DNA of 64,000 bases, taken from assembly GCF_019645875.1 (NCBI RefSeq), contig NZ_CP081000.1, positions 4,526,001 to 4,590,000 of the forward strand. The letters run 5' to 3'. The stretch comes from Mycolicibacterium senegalense (lineage in GTDB: Bacteria; Actinomycetota; Actinomycetes; Mycobacteriales; Mycobacteriaceae). Position numbers and translations under genes: made by a program. Shown here piece after piece: positions 44,104 to 52,171 of this stretch. Position 1 is the stretch's first letter, and each line of letters opens with the position of its first letter. The notes under the pieces were generated by a model. The model was not told where the DNA came from. It saw nothing but the letters and a program-made list of their open reading frames with translations, and ran no database searches.

Positions 44104-44808
44104 ATGAAGACTCGCACCAAGACACTGGGCGTTGCTGCGGCCGTCGCCGCCATCACTGCGTCGTTGCCGTTGGCGGCCACCGCCTCGGCCGACCCGGCGC
44201 CGACGACGACCACCGCCCCGGTGGTGGAGATCCCCGATCCCCAGGGCTCGGGTTGCGACAACTTCAAGAAGGCCATACCGGAGTGGAAGAACCTCGCGGA
44301 ACTGCCGGCGGGCAAGGTGCTGGCCAGCATCCCCGACATCAGCACGTTCAACGCGGCGCTGTCCGGCGGGATGAACCCGGACGTCAACATCATCCCGGTG
44401 CTCGACAACGGCCCGTACGTCATCTTCGCGCCCACCAATGACGCGTTCGCGGCCATGGAGCCCGGCAAGCTCGACGCGCTCAAGGCCGATTCGGCCGCGC
44501 TCACCAGCTTCGACTACTACCACGCGTTCCTGGGCCTGCTCGGCCCCGATGACGTCAAGGGCCAGCGGCCCACCCAGCAGGGCGCCGAGGTCAAGGTGAC
44601 CGGCAAGGGCGGCGACATCAAGGTCAACGACACCGCCAAGCTGGTCTGCGGACCCATCCAGGCGCAGAACGCCCGCATCTACCTGATCGACACCGTGCTC
44701 GATCCCAACAGCCCGCCCGAGGAGCTGGTCCCGACCATCACGGGCACCAGCACCACGACCACGACGAAGGCTCCGGAGACCCCGGCTGCCGACGCCCCGA
44801 TCGGCTGA
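44104..44808 (+). CDS. Secreted fasciclin (FAS1) domain protein, MPT70/MPT83-like
   Basis: 234 residues: signal peptide to about residue 29 (ATASA), a Pro/Thr spacer, then a FAS1 domain with the conserved PYVIFAPTNDAFAAM and ARIYLIDTVL, and two cysteines (GSGCDNF, LVCGPI) expected to form a disulfide. No lipobox, so it should be secreted like MPT70. C-terminal Thr-rich tail. ATG at 44104 (MKTRTKTLGV) preferred over 44080 because it gives a proper signal peptide. A perfect 50-bp palindrome follows the stop. Confidence 0.9.
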   Translation: MKTRTKTLGVAAAVAAITASLPLAATASADPAPTTTTAPVVEIPDPQGSGCDNFKKAIPEWKNLAELPAGKVLASIPDISTFNAALSGGMNPDVNIIPVLDNGPYVIFAPTNDAFAAMEPGKLDALKADSAALTSFDYYHAFLGLLGPDDVKGQRPTQQGAEVKVTGKGGDIKVNDTAKLVCGPIQAQNARIYLIDTVLDPNSPPEELVPTITGTSTTTTTKAPETPAADAPIG

Positions 44809-44833
44809 GCTTCAACCCGCGGCACTGCGCCAG

Positions 44834-44883
44834 CAGACGCAAATGTCCCCGACACGCCGGCGTGTCGGGGACATTTGCGTCTG
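44834..44883. terminator. Perfect 50-bp palindrome between convergent genes
   Basis: The 25 bases from 44834 (CAGACGCAAATGTCCCCGAC, then ACGCC) are exactly the reverse complement of 44859-44883. It lies between the FAS1 stop (44808) and the acyl-CoA dehydrogenase stop (44897), so a bidirectional terminator is the simplest reading. A 25-bp loopless cruciform is unusually long for this role. Confidence 0.85.
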
Positions 44884-44896
44884 ATCGGCGAAAGAA

Positions 44897-46039
44897 CTAC
44901 ACGCCGAGCTCGCGGCCGATGATCTCCTTCATGATCTCGGTGGTGCCACCGAAGATCGTCTGGATCCGCCCGTCCACGTAGGCCCGTGCGACGCGGTATT
45001 CCATCATGTAGCCGTAGCCGCCGTGCAGCTGCACGCACTGGTCGACGACCTTCTTGGCGACCTCGGTGGCCCACCACTTGGCCTTGGCCGCCTCGACCGC
45101 GGTCAGCTCACCGTCGACCACGCCCTGCAGGCAGCGGTCGAGGTAGTTCTCGGTGACCTCCAGCTCGGTCTCCATCTCGGCGAGCAGGAACCGGTTGTGC
45201 TGGAAACTGCCGATCGGCTGGCCAAAAGCCTTGCGGTCCTTGGCGTATTGCAGCGTCTCGGAGAAGACGGCGCGGGCACCGTAGATCGCCGAGATCGCGA
45301 TCCCGAGCCGCTCCGAGGGCAGGTTGGTCATCAGGTGGTAGAAACCACGACCCTCCTTGCCCAACAGGTTGGCGTTGGGCACCCGGACGTTCTCGAAATT
45401 CAGCTCGGAGGTGTCCTGGCTGTGCAGGCCCATCTTGTCGAGCTTGCGTCCGCGTGTGAAGCCCTCCATACCGCGCTCCACGACGAACAGTGTGAAGCCC
45501 TTGTGGCCGGCCTCGGGGTCGGTGCGGGCCACCACGACACACAGGTCGCAGTTGATGCCTGACGAGATGAAGGTCTTGGAGCCGTTGATGATCCAGTCGT
45601 CGCCGTCACGCACCGCGGACGTGCGGATGCCGGCCAGGTCACTGCCCGCACCCGGCTCGGTCATAGCGATCGCGATGATCAGTTCGCCACTGGCGATCCC
45701 GGGCAGCCAGCGCTTCTTCTGCTCGTCGTTGGCCAGTTCCTTGAAGTACGGGCCGACGACGTCGTTGTGCAGGCTCAGCGCCGGGCCGTGCACACCGGCT
45801 TTGGCGATCTCCTCGTCGATGATGGCGTTGAACCGGAAGTCGTCCGAGCCGCCGCCGCCGTACTCCTCGGGCATGTTGAACCCGATGAGGCCGTACTTGC
45901 CGGCGGCCGTGTATGCCGACCGGTCGACGATGCGCTCGGTCTCCCACTTCTCGGCGTTGGGCACGAGCTCGCGCTCGATGTACTCCTTGACCGTCTGCCG
46001 GAACGCCTCGTGCTCCGCGGTGTAGATCTGTCGCTTCAT
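44897..46039 (-). CDS. fadE: Acyl-CoA dehydrogenase
   Basis: 380-residue FAD enzyme that introduces the first double bond in beta-oxidation. AMTEPGAGSDLAGIRTSAVR and LHGGYGYMMEYRVARAY are typical. The medium-chain catalytic Glu position near the C-terminus reads IFGGTTE (Gly), so the base is probably E243 in SERLG, as in isovaleryl- and long-chain-type enzymes. Last gene of the thiolase-hydratase-dehydrogenase operon, three bases after the hydratase. Confidence 0.92.
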   Translation of the reverse strand: MKRQIYTAEHEAFRQTVKEYIERELVPNAEKWETERIVDRSAYTAAGKYGLIGFNMPEEYGGGGSDDFRFNAIIDEEIAKAGVHGPALSLHNDVVGPYFKELANDEQKKRWLPGIASGELIIAIAMTEPGAGSDLAGIRTSAVRDGDDWIINGSKTFISSGINCDLCVVVARTDPEAGHKGFTLFVVERGMEGFTRGRKLDKMGLHSQDTSELNFENVRVPNANLLGKEGRGFYHLMTNLPSERLGIAISAIYGARAVFSETLQYAKDRKAFGQPIGSFQHNRFLLAEMETELEVTENYLDRCLQGVVDGELTAVEAAKAKWWATEVAKKVVDQCVQLHGGYGYMMEYRVARAYVDGRIQTIFGGTTEIMKEIIGRELGV

Positions 46040-46042
46040 GAC

Positions 46043-46837
46043 TTACCTTGCCTTCCAAACAGGTTCGCGCTTCTGAGCGAAGGCCAGCGGCCCTTCCTTG
46101 GCGTCCTCGGTCTGCAGCAGAGTGCTGAACTCGCGGTTGGTGCGCTTCCAGCCGTCCTTGTCGCCGACGACGACGCCCTCGTCGACCCCGTAGGCGACAC
46201 GCTTGGAGGCCTGCACAGCCAGCGGCGCGTTGCCGGTGATCCGCTCGGCCAGCTTGAGCGCGGCGTCGACGACGGTGCCGTCGGGCACGACCTGGTTGAT
46301 CAGGCCCCAGCGCAGCGCATCGGCGGACGACATCGGCTCACCGGTGAACAGCAGCTCATTGGCCACCTTGCGGGGCAGCTGCTCGGCGATACGGAACACA
46401 CCGCCGGCACCGGCGATCAGGCCCCGCTTCACCTCGGGCAGACCGAACTTCGCGTTCTCCTCGGCGACGATGAGGTCGCTGGCCAGGGCCAGTTCGGTGC
46501 CGCCGCCCAGGGCGGTGCCGTTGACCGCGGCGATCGTCGGCTTGTCGATGAAATGGCTGACATAGCCGGCGAATCCGTATTCCGGATGCTCGGGGTGAAA
46601 CAGGTTCTCGCCCCGTGAGATCGCCTTCAGGTCGGCGCCGGCGCAGAACGACTTGTCGCCCGATCCAGTGAGCACGACGGCGCGGATCTCGGGATCGTTC
46701 TGGGCCTGCTCCAGCGCGTCGCCGACGGCGATGCTGACCGAGGCATTGATCGCATTGCGCGCCTCGGGCCGGTTGATGGTGATGAGCAGTACGTTGCCTT
46801 TGCGCTCTACGAGGGCGCCGGGCTGGGTGTCGGTCAC
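46043..46837 (-). CDS. Enoyl-CoA hydratase, catalytically complete
   Basis: 264-residue crotonase. Oxyanion segment CAGADLKAI and both catalytic glutamates are present: E115 in GGGTELALASD and E135 in FGLPEVKRG, so hydratase activity is expected. GTG start overlapping the thiolase stop (GTGA). Works between the dehydrogenase and thiolase encoded on either side. Confidence 0.91.
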   Translation of the reverse strand: MTDTQPGALVERKGNVLLITINRPEARNAINASVSIAVGDALEQAQNDPEIRAVVLTGSGDKSFCAGADLKAISRGENLFHPEHPEYGFAGYVSHFIDKPTIAAVNGTALGGGTELALASDLIVAEENAKFGLPEVKRGLIAGAGGVFRIAEQLPRKVANELLFTGEPMSSADALRWGLINQVVPDGTVVDAALKLAERITGNAPLAVQASKRVAYGVDEGVVVGDKDGWKRTNREFSTLLQTEDAKEGPLAFAQKREPVWKAR

Positions 46838-47994
46838 AGGAGCTCCAGGATGGTCGCGTTGGCCTGGCCGCCGCCCTCGCACATGGTCTGCAGGCCGTAC
46901 TGAATGTTGTTGTCGCGCATGTGGTACAGCAACGTGGTAAGGATGCGGGCGCCGGAGCCGCCGAGCGGGTGGCCCAGCGCGATGGCGCCGCCGTTGGGGT
47001 TGAGGCGTTCCTCGTCGGCGCCGATGTCCTTGAGCCAGGCCATCGGAACCGGGGCGAAGGCCTCGTTGACCTCGAACACGCCGATCTGGTCGACACTCAG
47101 GCCGGACTTGGCCAGCGCCTTCTGGGTGGCCGGGATCGGCGCGGTCAGCATGATGACCGGGTCGGCGCCGGCGAGCACCGCGGTGTGCACCTTGGCAAGC
47201 GGCTTGAGCCCCAGGTCTTTTGCCTTGTCGGCCGACATGATCAGCAGCGCCGCCGACCCGTCGGAGATCTGGCTGGAGTTACCGGCGTGGATCACGCCGT
47301 CCTCCTTGAAGGCCGGCTTGATGGCGGCCATGGACTCCACCGTGCCGCCGCGGCGGATGCCGCCGTCCTCCAAAACTGCGCTTTCGTTGCCGTGCTCGTC
47401 CTTTACCTTGATTCCGACGATCTGGTCCTTGAACGCACCCGCATCCTGTGCCGCAGCGGCCTTTTCGTGCGACCGCAGGGAGAACTCGTCGAGCTGGGTG
47501 CGCGAGAAGCCCCACTGCTCGGCGATCATCTCGGCGCCCACACCCTGGTTCGGGGTCTTGTGGTCGTAGCGCTCACGGAAGGCCTCCGGGTAGGGATGCC
47601 CGCCATTGGCCAGCGACGAACCCATCGGGGTCCGCGACATCGACTCCACGCCACCGGCGACCACGACGTCGTAGTGGCCTGCGATCACGCCCGCGACGGC
47701 GAAGTGCAGGGACTGCTGGCTGGAACCGCACTGCCGATCCACGGTGACACCGGGCACGGTCTCGGGCCAGCCGGCGGTCAGCACCGCGGTGCGGGCGATG
47801 TCGAGCGCCTGCTCACCGGCCTGCATGACGCAACCCCAGATGACGTCGTCGACGAGGGCGGGGTCGATCCCGGCGCGCTCCACGAGACCGTTGAGCACCT
47901 GGGCCGACAGCTCCGACGGATGCACACCTGAGAGGGCGCCGTTGCGCTTCCCGACGGGTGACCGGACAGCCTCGACAATGACGGCTTCAGCCAT
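46834..47994 (-). CDS. fadA: Acetyl-CoA acetyltransferase/3-ketoacyl-CoA thiolase
   Basis: 386-residue thiolase. Nucleophile C89 (DRQCGSS), H342 in GGAIALGHPLGGSG and C372 in MCEGGGQANA are all present. It performs the last step of beta-oxidation. ATG at 47994 has GGAG nine bases upstream; the in-frame ATG at 48024 is less likely. First gene of a tightly coupled operon controlled by a divergent FadR-type regulator through the operator at 48065. Confidence 0.93.
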   Translation of the reverse strand: MAEAVIVEAVRSPVGKRNGALSGVHPSELSAQVLNGLVERAGIDPALVDDVIWGCVMQAGEQALDIARTAVLTAGWPETVPGVTVDRQCGSSQQSLHFAVAGVIAGHYDVVVAGGVESMSRTPMGSSLANGGHPYPEAFRERYDHKTPNQGVGAEMIAEQWGFSRTQLDEFSLRSHEKAAAAQDAGAFKDQIVGIKVKDEHGNESAVLEDGGIRRGGTVESMAAIKPAFKEDGVIHAGNSSQISDGSAALLIMSADKAKDLGLKPLAKVHTAVLAGADPVIMLTAPIPATQKALAKSGLSVDQIGVFEVNEAFAPVPMAWLKDIGADEERLNPNGGAIALGHPLGGSGARILTTLLYHMRDNNIQYGLQTMCEGGGQANATILELL

Positions 47995-48064
47995 GACTTC
48001 TCCTTTGAAGGGTGGATGGTGCAACCCCGGTCGAGCTCAAAAGGGGCGCTCGAGGTGAAAATAG

Positions 48065-48095
48065 ACCAGTAGGTTTACTAGGTCAACCTACTGGT
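48065..48095. promoter_or_regulatory. 31-bp operator with 11-bp perfect arms before the thiolase operon
   Basis: ACCAGTAGGTT and AACCTACTGGT flank a 9-base spacer (TACTAGGTC), 70 bases upstream of the thiolase start and about 100 before the regulator start. The spacer contains a further partial copy of the TAGGT half-site, so two overlapping sites are possible. Confidence 0.65.
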
Positions 48096-48198
48096 TGGTA
48101 GAGGTCGATGTTCCGTTCCTGCGGTGAACAGATGGTTTACTGAGTTGTACAGCTGGCCGTCCGGTCAGCATAAAAGTCGTCCTACCTGGGAGTGTCTG

Positions 48199-48990
48199 GT
48201 GGCTCGAACCACACCACTGGCGCCGATGATCGGCCCTGACGCGATAGCACCGCAGGCACCGGTCCGTTCCCCCAAGACGGCCGAGCTCGTCGCAGGCACG
48301 CTACGGCGCATGGTCGTCGACGGCCAGCTCAAAGAGGGCGACTTCCTGCCCAACGAGGCCGAGCTCATGGAGCACTTCGGTGTCAGCAGGCCCACGCTGC
48401 GCGAGGCGGTGCGGGTGCTGGAATCCGAACGGCTGGTCGAGGTGCGGCGCGGCTCCCGCACCGGAGCCCGGGTCCGGGTGCCCGGCCCCGAGATCGTCGC
48501 CCGCCCGGCCGGCCTGCTGCTCGAACTGTCCGGCGCCGATATCGCCGACCTCCTGGTGGGCCGGGCTGCGATCGAGCCGATGGCCGCACGCCTACTGGCC
48601 GAGAAAGGCGACGAGGCGGCGTTCGCCGAACTGGAACGCATGCTCGACGAGCACATCCCGACCGACCATCAGTCGGACCGGCTGGCCGAGACCACCGGCG
48701 ACTTTCATCGCCGGGTCGTCGAGCTGTCCGGCAACGCTACCTTGGGCATCATCGCCGGCATGCTGCACGAGATCACCGTGCGCCACCACGCCTTCCTGTT
48801 CAAAGAGCGCAGGCCGGTTTCCAAGACCGATTACGACAAGCTGATGCGGTCCTACCGCAAGCTCATCACGATCATCCGCTCCGGCGACGGTGACGCCGCC
48901 GAGGCGCACTGGCGCAAGCACCTGGACACCGCACGGGTGCTGATGCTCCAAGACATCGAGAGCGTCAAGGTCCGCGACGTCATGCGCTGA
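48199..48990 (+). CDS. FadR-subfamily GntR regulator
   Basis: 263 residues: winged helix-turn-helix at about 25-90 (LPNEAELMEHFGVSRPTLRE, ESERLVEVRRGSRTGARV) and an FCD ligand domain at about 120-245 with metal-site-like histidines (DFHRRVV, ITVRHHAF, AHWRKHL). Such proteins usually repress acid or acyl-CoA catabolic operons until the ligand binds; the divergent thiolase operon is the evident target. GTG at 48199 chosen for GGGAG seven bases upstream; an ATG at 48124 would overlap the operator side. Confidence 0.9.
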   Translation: MARTTPLAPMIGPDAIAPQAPVRSPKTAELVAGTLRRMVVDGQLKEGDFLPNEAELMEHFGVSRPTLREAVRVLESERLVEVRRGSRTGARVRVPGPEIVARPAGLLLELSGADIADLLVGRAAIEPMAARLLAEKGDEAAFAELERMLDEHIPTDHQSDRLAETTGDFHRRVVELSGNATLGIIAGMLHEITVRHHAFLFKERRPVSKTDYDKLMRSYRKLITIIRSGDGDAAEAHWRKHLDTARVLMLQDIESVKVRDVMR

Positions 48991-49001
48991 CGCGATTTCG
49001 G

Positions 49002-49057
49002 CGAGCGTGCACTCAGATCGCAAAATCAGGCCGAATCGCGATCTGAACGCACAGTCG
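49002..49057. repeat. 56-bp palindromic element, copy 3
   Basis: Left arm CGAGCGTGCACTCAGATCGC, right arm on the other strand CGACTGTGCGTTCAGATCGC. It begins 12 bases after the FadR-type gene stop and runs into the end of the convergent DUF3556 gene, whose last codons and stop it supplies. Confidence 0.85.
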
Positions 49058-50777
49058 ACCCCGATTCGACATGGACGGGCAGTTCGTCGTCCCAGGGCTG
49101 GCGCGTCACCATGTCGGCAACGTTGACGTACCCCCGCTCGAACTCGCCCGTGGCAGCGTCGACCAGCCGGTACTGCTGGGTCTGGCGCTGGATCGGCTGA
49201 GCGTCGAGCATCACCACCCGCACCTCCCCCGGCTCGAAGTGGCACCGCTTCTGCAGGGCCGCCACGAGCTGCTCGTTGCTCATGTGCCCGTCGCCGAAAT
49301 TCCAGCCGATGGCCGTGGACACGATGCGCTCGCCATCGGTGAGCACATAGTCGTCCTCGTTCTGGCCGGCCATCGCCCGATGCGCCAGCGTGAACAACGC
49401 CCGGCCGTGAGAGTTGAAGCCGCGGAACGCATATCCCATGTACAGGTACATCTGGGCGACCTCCGGGCTGCCGTAGTACCGCTCCATCTGGGCGGCCGGC
49501 ATGCTGGCGATCGCAACGATGTCCTTCTCGATCTTCTCGGCCGCCGAGGGCTTGACGCACCACAGCGAGGTGTCCCAGTTGCCCGCGTAATAGCGCATCC
49601 CCGGCAGGAACGAGATCTTGCGCGGAAACAGGTTTCCGAGCACCACGGTGCCGGCGACGACGGCGAACAACACGATCGGCCACGGGCTGGTGAGATCCCC
49701 CAGGCCGATCCCCGGGTGCCCGACGAACAGTGCCAGCACCGAGAACATCATGAAGACGTTCCACTCCAGCGGCACGCCCATCGGGATGGAGCTCAGAATG
49801 CCGAAGTGGAAGACCAACATGACGAAGGCCGCGATGGCCGTCGCCCAGCCGCCGTGTGAGAAGAACAGCACCAGTGGCACCAAACCCTCGATGGCAGTGG
49901 AGAAGTGCGCCAGGAAACGCGAAGGCCAACCGGGCCGGAGGTCGTCGGGGAAGTGTTCGAAGAACTTCCGCTTGATCCAGCGCGGCCTGAACACCGGGTT
50001 GTTGCTCATCATCGTCGAGATGACGAACGGGAAGTGTTTGGTGAGCTTCGAGGACGCCGCACCGATCCAGATGGTCAGGCAGATCAGCTTGGCGGCGATG
50101 ACGATGTCGGCGCCGGCGAACAGGAAGCACACGGCCAGTGAGCCGTACACCTCGCCGCGGGCGGCCAAGAAGATCACCTTGTCGCGCAGGCCGGCCACGG
50201 CGAGCAGGCCGACGATCGCCGCGGTCTGCCACACCGGCAGCACGCCGATTTCGGTGCCGAGGGCCGGGATGGGCCCGGTGCCCTGCGAGGCCAGCGCCAC
50301 CACCAGCATCACCAGCAGCGCCCCGTACAGCGCTACGTCGACGAGGGTCCGGTCATCGCCCTTGGTCAGCGGCACCCGGTTGGGCCACGGTGGCAGCCGA
50401 ATCGTCTTGGGCCGCAACCAGTAGAGGATCGAGCCCATCGGCGGGAAGAACCTGTTGTTGAGCGGGCCGAAGCCGCAGCCGAGGCCGACGACCTCGAACA
50501 GCATCGTGTAGAACACGACCTTCTGGTAGACGATCGGCTCGGCGTACCAGGAGGCGACGTTGGTGAAACCGTCGACTCCGGTGGTCGTCAGCGCGATCAA
50601 CCAGGCACCGAGAATGTAGGCCAGGATCTTGACGACGTAGAACAGGTGCAGCGCAACCGGGGTTCCGAACCCCACCTCCGCCCAGTGCCGCGCCATCGGC
50701 TGGATCTTCTCGGCGCGGCTGCCCTTGCTCCACTGCTCGTAGTCGATCTGCGGCGATTCCTGTTTGAGAAAACCCAT
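49026..50777 (-). CDS. DUF3556 multi-span membrane protein
   Basis: 583 residues: about eight to ten membrane helices in residues 40-400 and a soluble C-terminal part (about 410-583) that includes RYYGSPEVAQMYLYMGYAF. The pattern fits the mycobacterial DUF3556 transmembrane family; no biochemical function is known to me. A sequence fitting the KstR motif lies 12 bases before the start codon, suggesting sterol-responsive repression. The last ten or so residues (including STVRSDRDSA) and the stop are encoded within a 56-bp repeat, so the C-terminus is probably not conserved. Confidence 0.82.
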   Translation of the reverse strand: MGFLKQESPQIDYEQWSKGSRAEKIQPMARHWAEVGFGTPVALHLFYVVKILAYILGAWLIALTTTGVDGFTNVASWYAEPIVYQKVVFYTMLFEVVGLGCGFGPLNNRFFPPMGSILYWLRPKTIRLPPWPNRVPLTKGDDRTLVDVALYGALLVMLVVALASQGTGPIPALGTEIGVLPVWQTAAIVGLLAVAGLRDKVIFLAARGEVYGSLAVCFLFAGADIVIAAKLICLTIWIGAASSKLTKHFPFVISTMMSNNPVFRPRWIKRKFFEHFPDDLRPGWPSRFLAHFSTAIEGLVPLVLFFSHGGWATAIAAFVMLVFHFGILSSIPMGVPLEWNVFMMFSVLALFVGHPGIGLGDLTSPWPIVLFAVVAGTVVLGNLFPRKISFLPGMRYYAGNWDTSLWCVKPSAAEKIEKDIVAIASMPAAQMERYYGSPEVAQMYLYMGYAFRGFNSHGRALFTLAHRAMAGQNEDDYVLTDGERIVSTAIGWNFGDGHMSNEQLVAALQKRCHFEPGEVRVVMLDAQPIQRQTQQYRLVDAATGEFERGYVNVADMVTRQPWDDELPVHVESGSTVRSDRDSA

Positions 50778-50788
50778 GCCGCTCAGAT

Positions 50789-50802
50789 TAGAACGTGTTC
50801 TA
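50789..50802. promoter_or_regulatory. KstR-type operator TAGAACGTGTTCTA
   Basis: Exactly fits the TNNAACNNGTTNNA palindrome described for KstR, the TetR repressor of mycobacterial cholesterol catabolism. It lies 12 bases upstream of the DUF3556 start and 20 bases from the stop of the neighbouring DoxX gene. Confidence 0.65.
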
Positions 50803-50821
50803 TTCCGCTCTCACGCGAACA

Positions 50822-51343
50822 CTAGGACTTCACCGGCGGGCGGTAGAAGATCACCAGCTGGCCGATGCCGCCGGCCAGCCCGAGCACCACCGCGATGGCC
50901 AGCCCGCACCAGCCGTGCAGCAGGTGATAGAAGCTGCAGTTGGAGAACAGCAGGTGATCAAGGCTGTAGCGCCCGGCCCCCAGCCCGGCGATCGCCACCG
51001 CGGCCACCGCCAGGATGAGGTTGTACTCCCAGCCCTCCTTGACGATGAAGAAGCCGTTGGCCCGGTGCACGGTCCAGGCCGCCACCAGCATCAGCGCCAC
51101 GAACCCGGCGGCGGGCACCGGAGTGAGCAGGCCCAGAGCCAAGCCCAGCCCGGCCGCCAGTTCGGTGCTTGCCGCGACCCGGGCGTGGAACATGCCCGGC
51201 TTCATGCCGATGCTGTCGAACCATCCCGCGGTGCCGGGGATCCGGCCCCCACCGAAGAACTTGTTGTAGCCGTGAGCGGCCATGGTCAGGCCGAGCACCA
51301 CGCGCAGGAGCAGGATCGCAGTGTCGTAAGCAGAGGAAGCCAT
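50822..51343 (-). CDS. DoxX-family membrane protein
   Basis: 173 residues, four helices, starting MASSAYDTAILLLRVVLGLT with the DoxX core AHGYNKFFGGGRIPGTAGWF and ELAAGLGLALGLLTPVPAAG. Distinct from the shorter DoxX protein at 33953. ATG at 51343 lies directly downstream of a TAACAGA/TCTGTTA inverted repeat. It reads in the same direction as the SDR gene upstream and the DUF3556 gene downstream. Confidence 0.87.
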   Translation of the reverse strand: MASSAYDTAILLLRVVLGLTMAAHGYNKFFGGGRIPGTAGWFDSIGMKPGMFHARVAASTELAAGLGLALGLLTPVPAAGFVALMLVAAWTVHRANGFFIVKEGWEYNLILAVAAVAIAGLGAGRYSLDHLLFSNCSFYHLLHGWCGLAIAVVLGLAGGIGQLVIFYRPPVKS

Positions 51344-51344
51344 G

Positions 51345-51368
51345 TAACAGAATGTAGGACATCTGTTA
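51345..51368. promoter_or_regulatory. Inverted repeat TAACAGA-N10-TCTGTTA at the DoxX start
   Basis: Perfect 7-bp arms one base upstream of the DoxX start codon; the outer arm includes the SDR stop codon. Possible operator, or a small intergenic hairpin. Confidence 0.4.
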
Positions 51369-52130
51369 AGCCGCCGCCCAGCCCCCATCCACACTGAGAA
51401 CCACTCCGTGGATGTTTCCGGAGTCTTCACCGGCCAGGAAGGCCACCGCCGCGGCGACCTCCTCCGGGGTGCTCATCCGCCGGGAGGGGACGCGGGCCAG
51501 CACCGGCGCGAGCTCATCTGCGATATCCGCGACCCGTTCGGTGGCGATCGGACCCGGTGCCACCGCATTCACCCGCACCCCGCGCGGACCGTATTCGACC
51601 GCCCACGATTTCGTCAGCGAGTGTGCGGCCGCCTTGGTCGACGAGTACAGCGCCGACCGGTCTCCGCCGATCAGCCCGTTGATCGATCCGACGTTGACCA
51701 CGGCTCCGTGGCCGCGCTCGGCCATGGCCGGCACCAGAGCACCGGTCAGCAGGAACGGCGCGATGACGTTGGCCTGATAGGACTCCAGCAGTGTTTCTTC
51801 AGAAATCTCCTCTGTGGGTTGCGGCATCCCCCAGACCGCCGCGTTGTTGACCAGGATGTCGATCTGCCCGCCGGCTGCTGCCGTGGCTTCGCGTGCGAGT
51901 CGGTGGACTTCGTCGCCTCCGGCCGCCAGATCGGCGGCGACGAATTCGGCCCGCCCTCCGGCGGCGCGGATCTCGGCGACGACGGCGTCTCCGCGTTCCT
52001 TGTTGCGACCGCTGACGACGACGAGGGCGCCCTGGGATGCCAGGGCCTTGGCGATGGCGACGCCGAGGCCGCCGGTGGAACCAGTGACAAGTGCTGTGCG
52101 ACCTTGCAGGCGCGTAGTGTTTGGACTCAT
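51366..52130 (-). CDS. Short-chain dehydrogenase/reductase (FabG-like)
   Basis: 254-residue classical SDR: TGSTGGLGVAIAKAL cofactor motif, NNAAV, catalytic S/Y/K in NVGSINGLIGGDRSALYSST followed by KAA, and C-terminal SVDGGWAAA. NADPH-type, substrate unknown. Divergent from a TetR gene with only 24 bases between the start codons, and a perfect 16-bp palindrome sits on its ATG, so the TetR protein almost certainly represses it. Confidence 0.92.
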   Translation of the reverse strand: MSPNTTRLQGRTALVTGSTGGLGVAIAKALASQGALVVVSGRNKERGDAVVAEIRAAGGRAEFVAADLAAGGDEVHRLAREATAAAGGQIDILVNNAAVWGMPQPTEEISEETLLESYQANVIAPFLLTGALVPAMAERGHGAVVNVGSINGLIGGDRSALYSSTKAAAHSLTKSWAVEYGPRGVRVNAVAPGPIATERVADIADELAPVLARVPSRRMSTPEEVAAAVAFLAGEDSGNIHGVVLSVDGGWAAA

Positions 52131-52171
52131 GAGTCCAGGTATAGGCCGCTGAAAATGGACCTGCAAGTCCA
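52122..52171. promoter_or_regulatory. Twin TGGAC-N6-GTCCA operators on the SDR and tetR start codons
   Basis: TGGACTCATGAGTCCA (52122-52137, perfect) covers the SDR start, and TGGACCTGCAAGTCCA (52156-52171, same outer arms) covers the tetR start. Centres are 34 bp apart. Classic arrangement for a TetR that represses itself and its neighbour. Confidence 0.75.

Noticed and set aside
46034..46068. AACAGGTT near the acyl-CoA dehydrogenase start as a KstR box
   Set aside because: The central AACNNGTT is present but the outer T and A are not, and it lies inside an operon.
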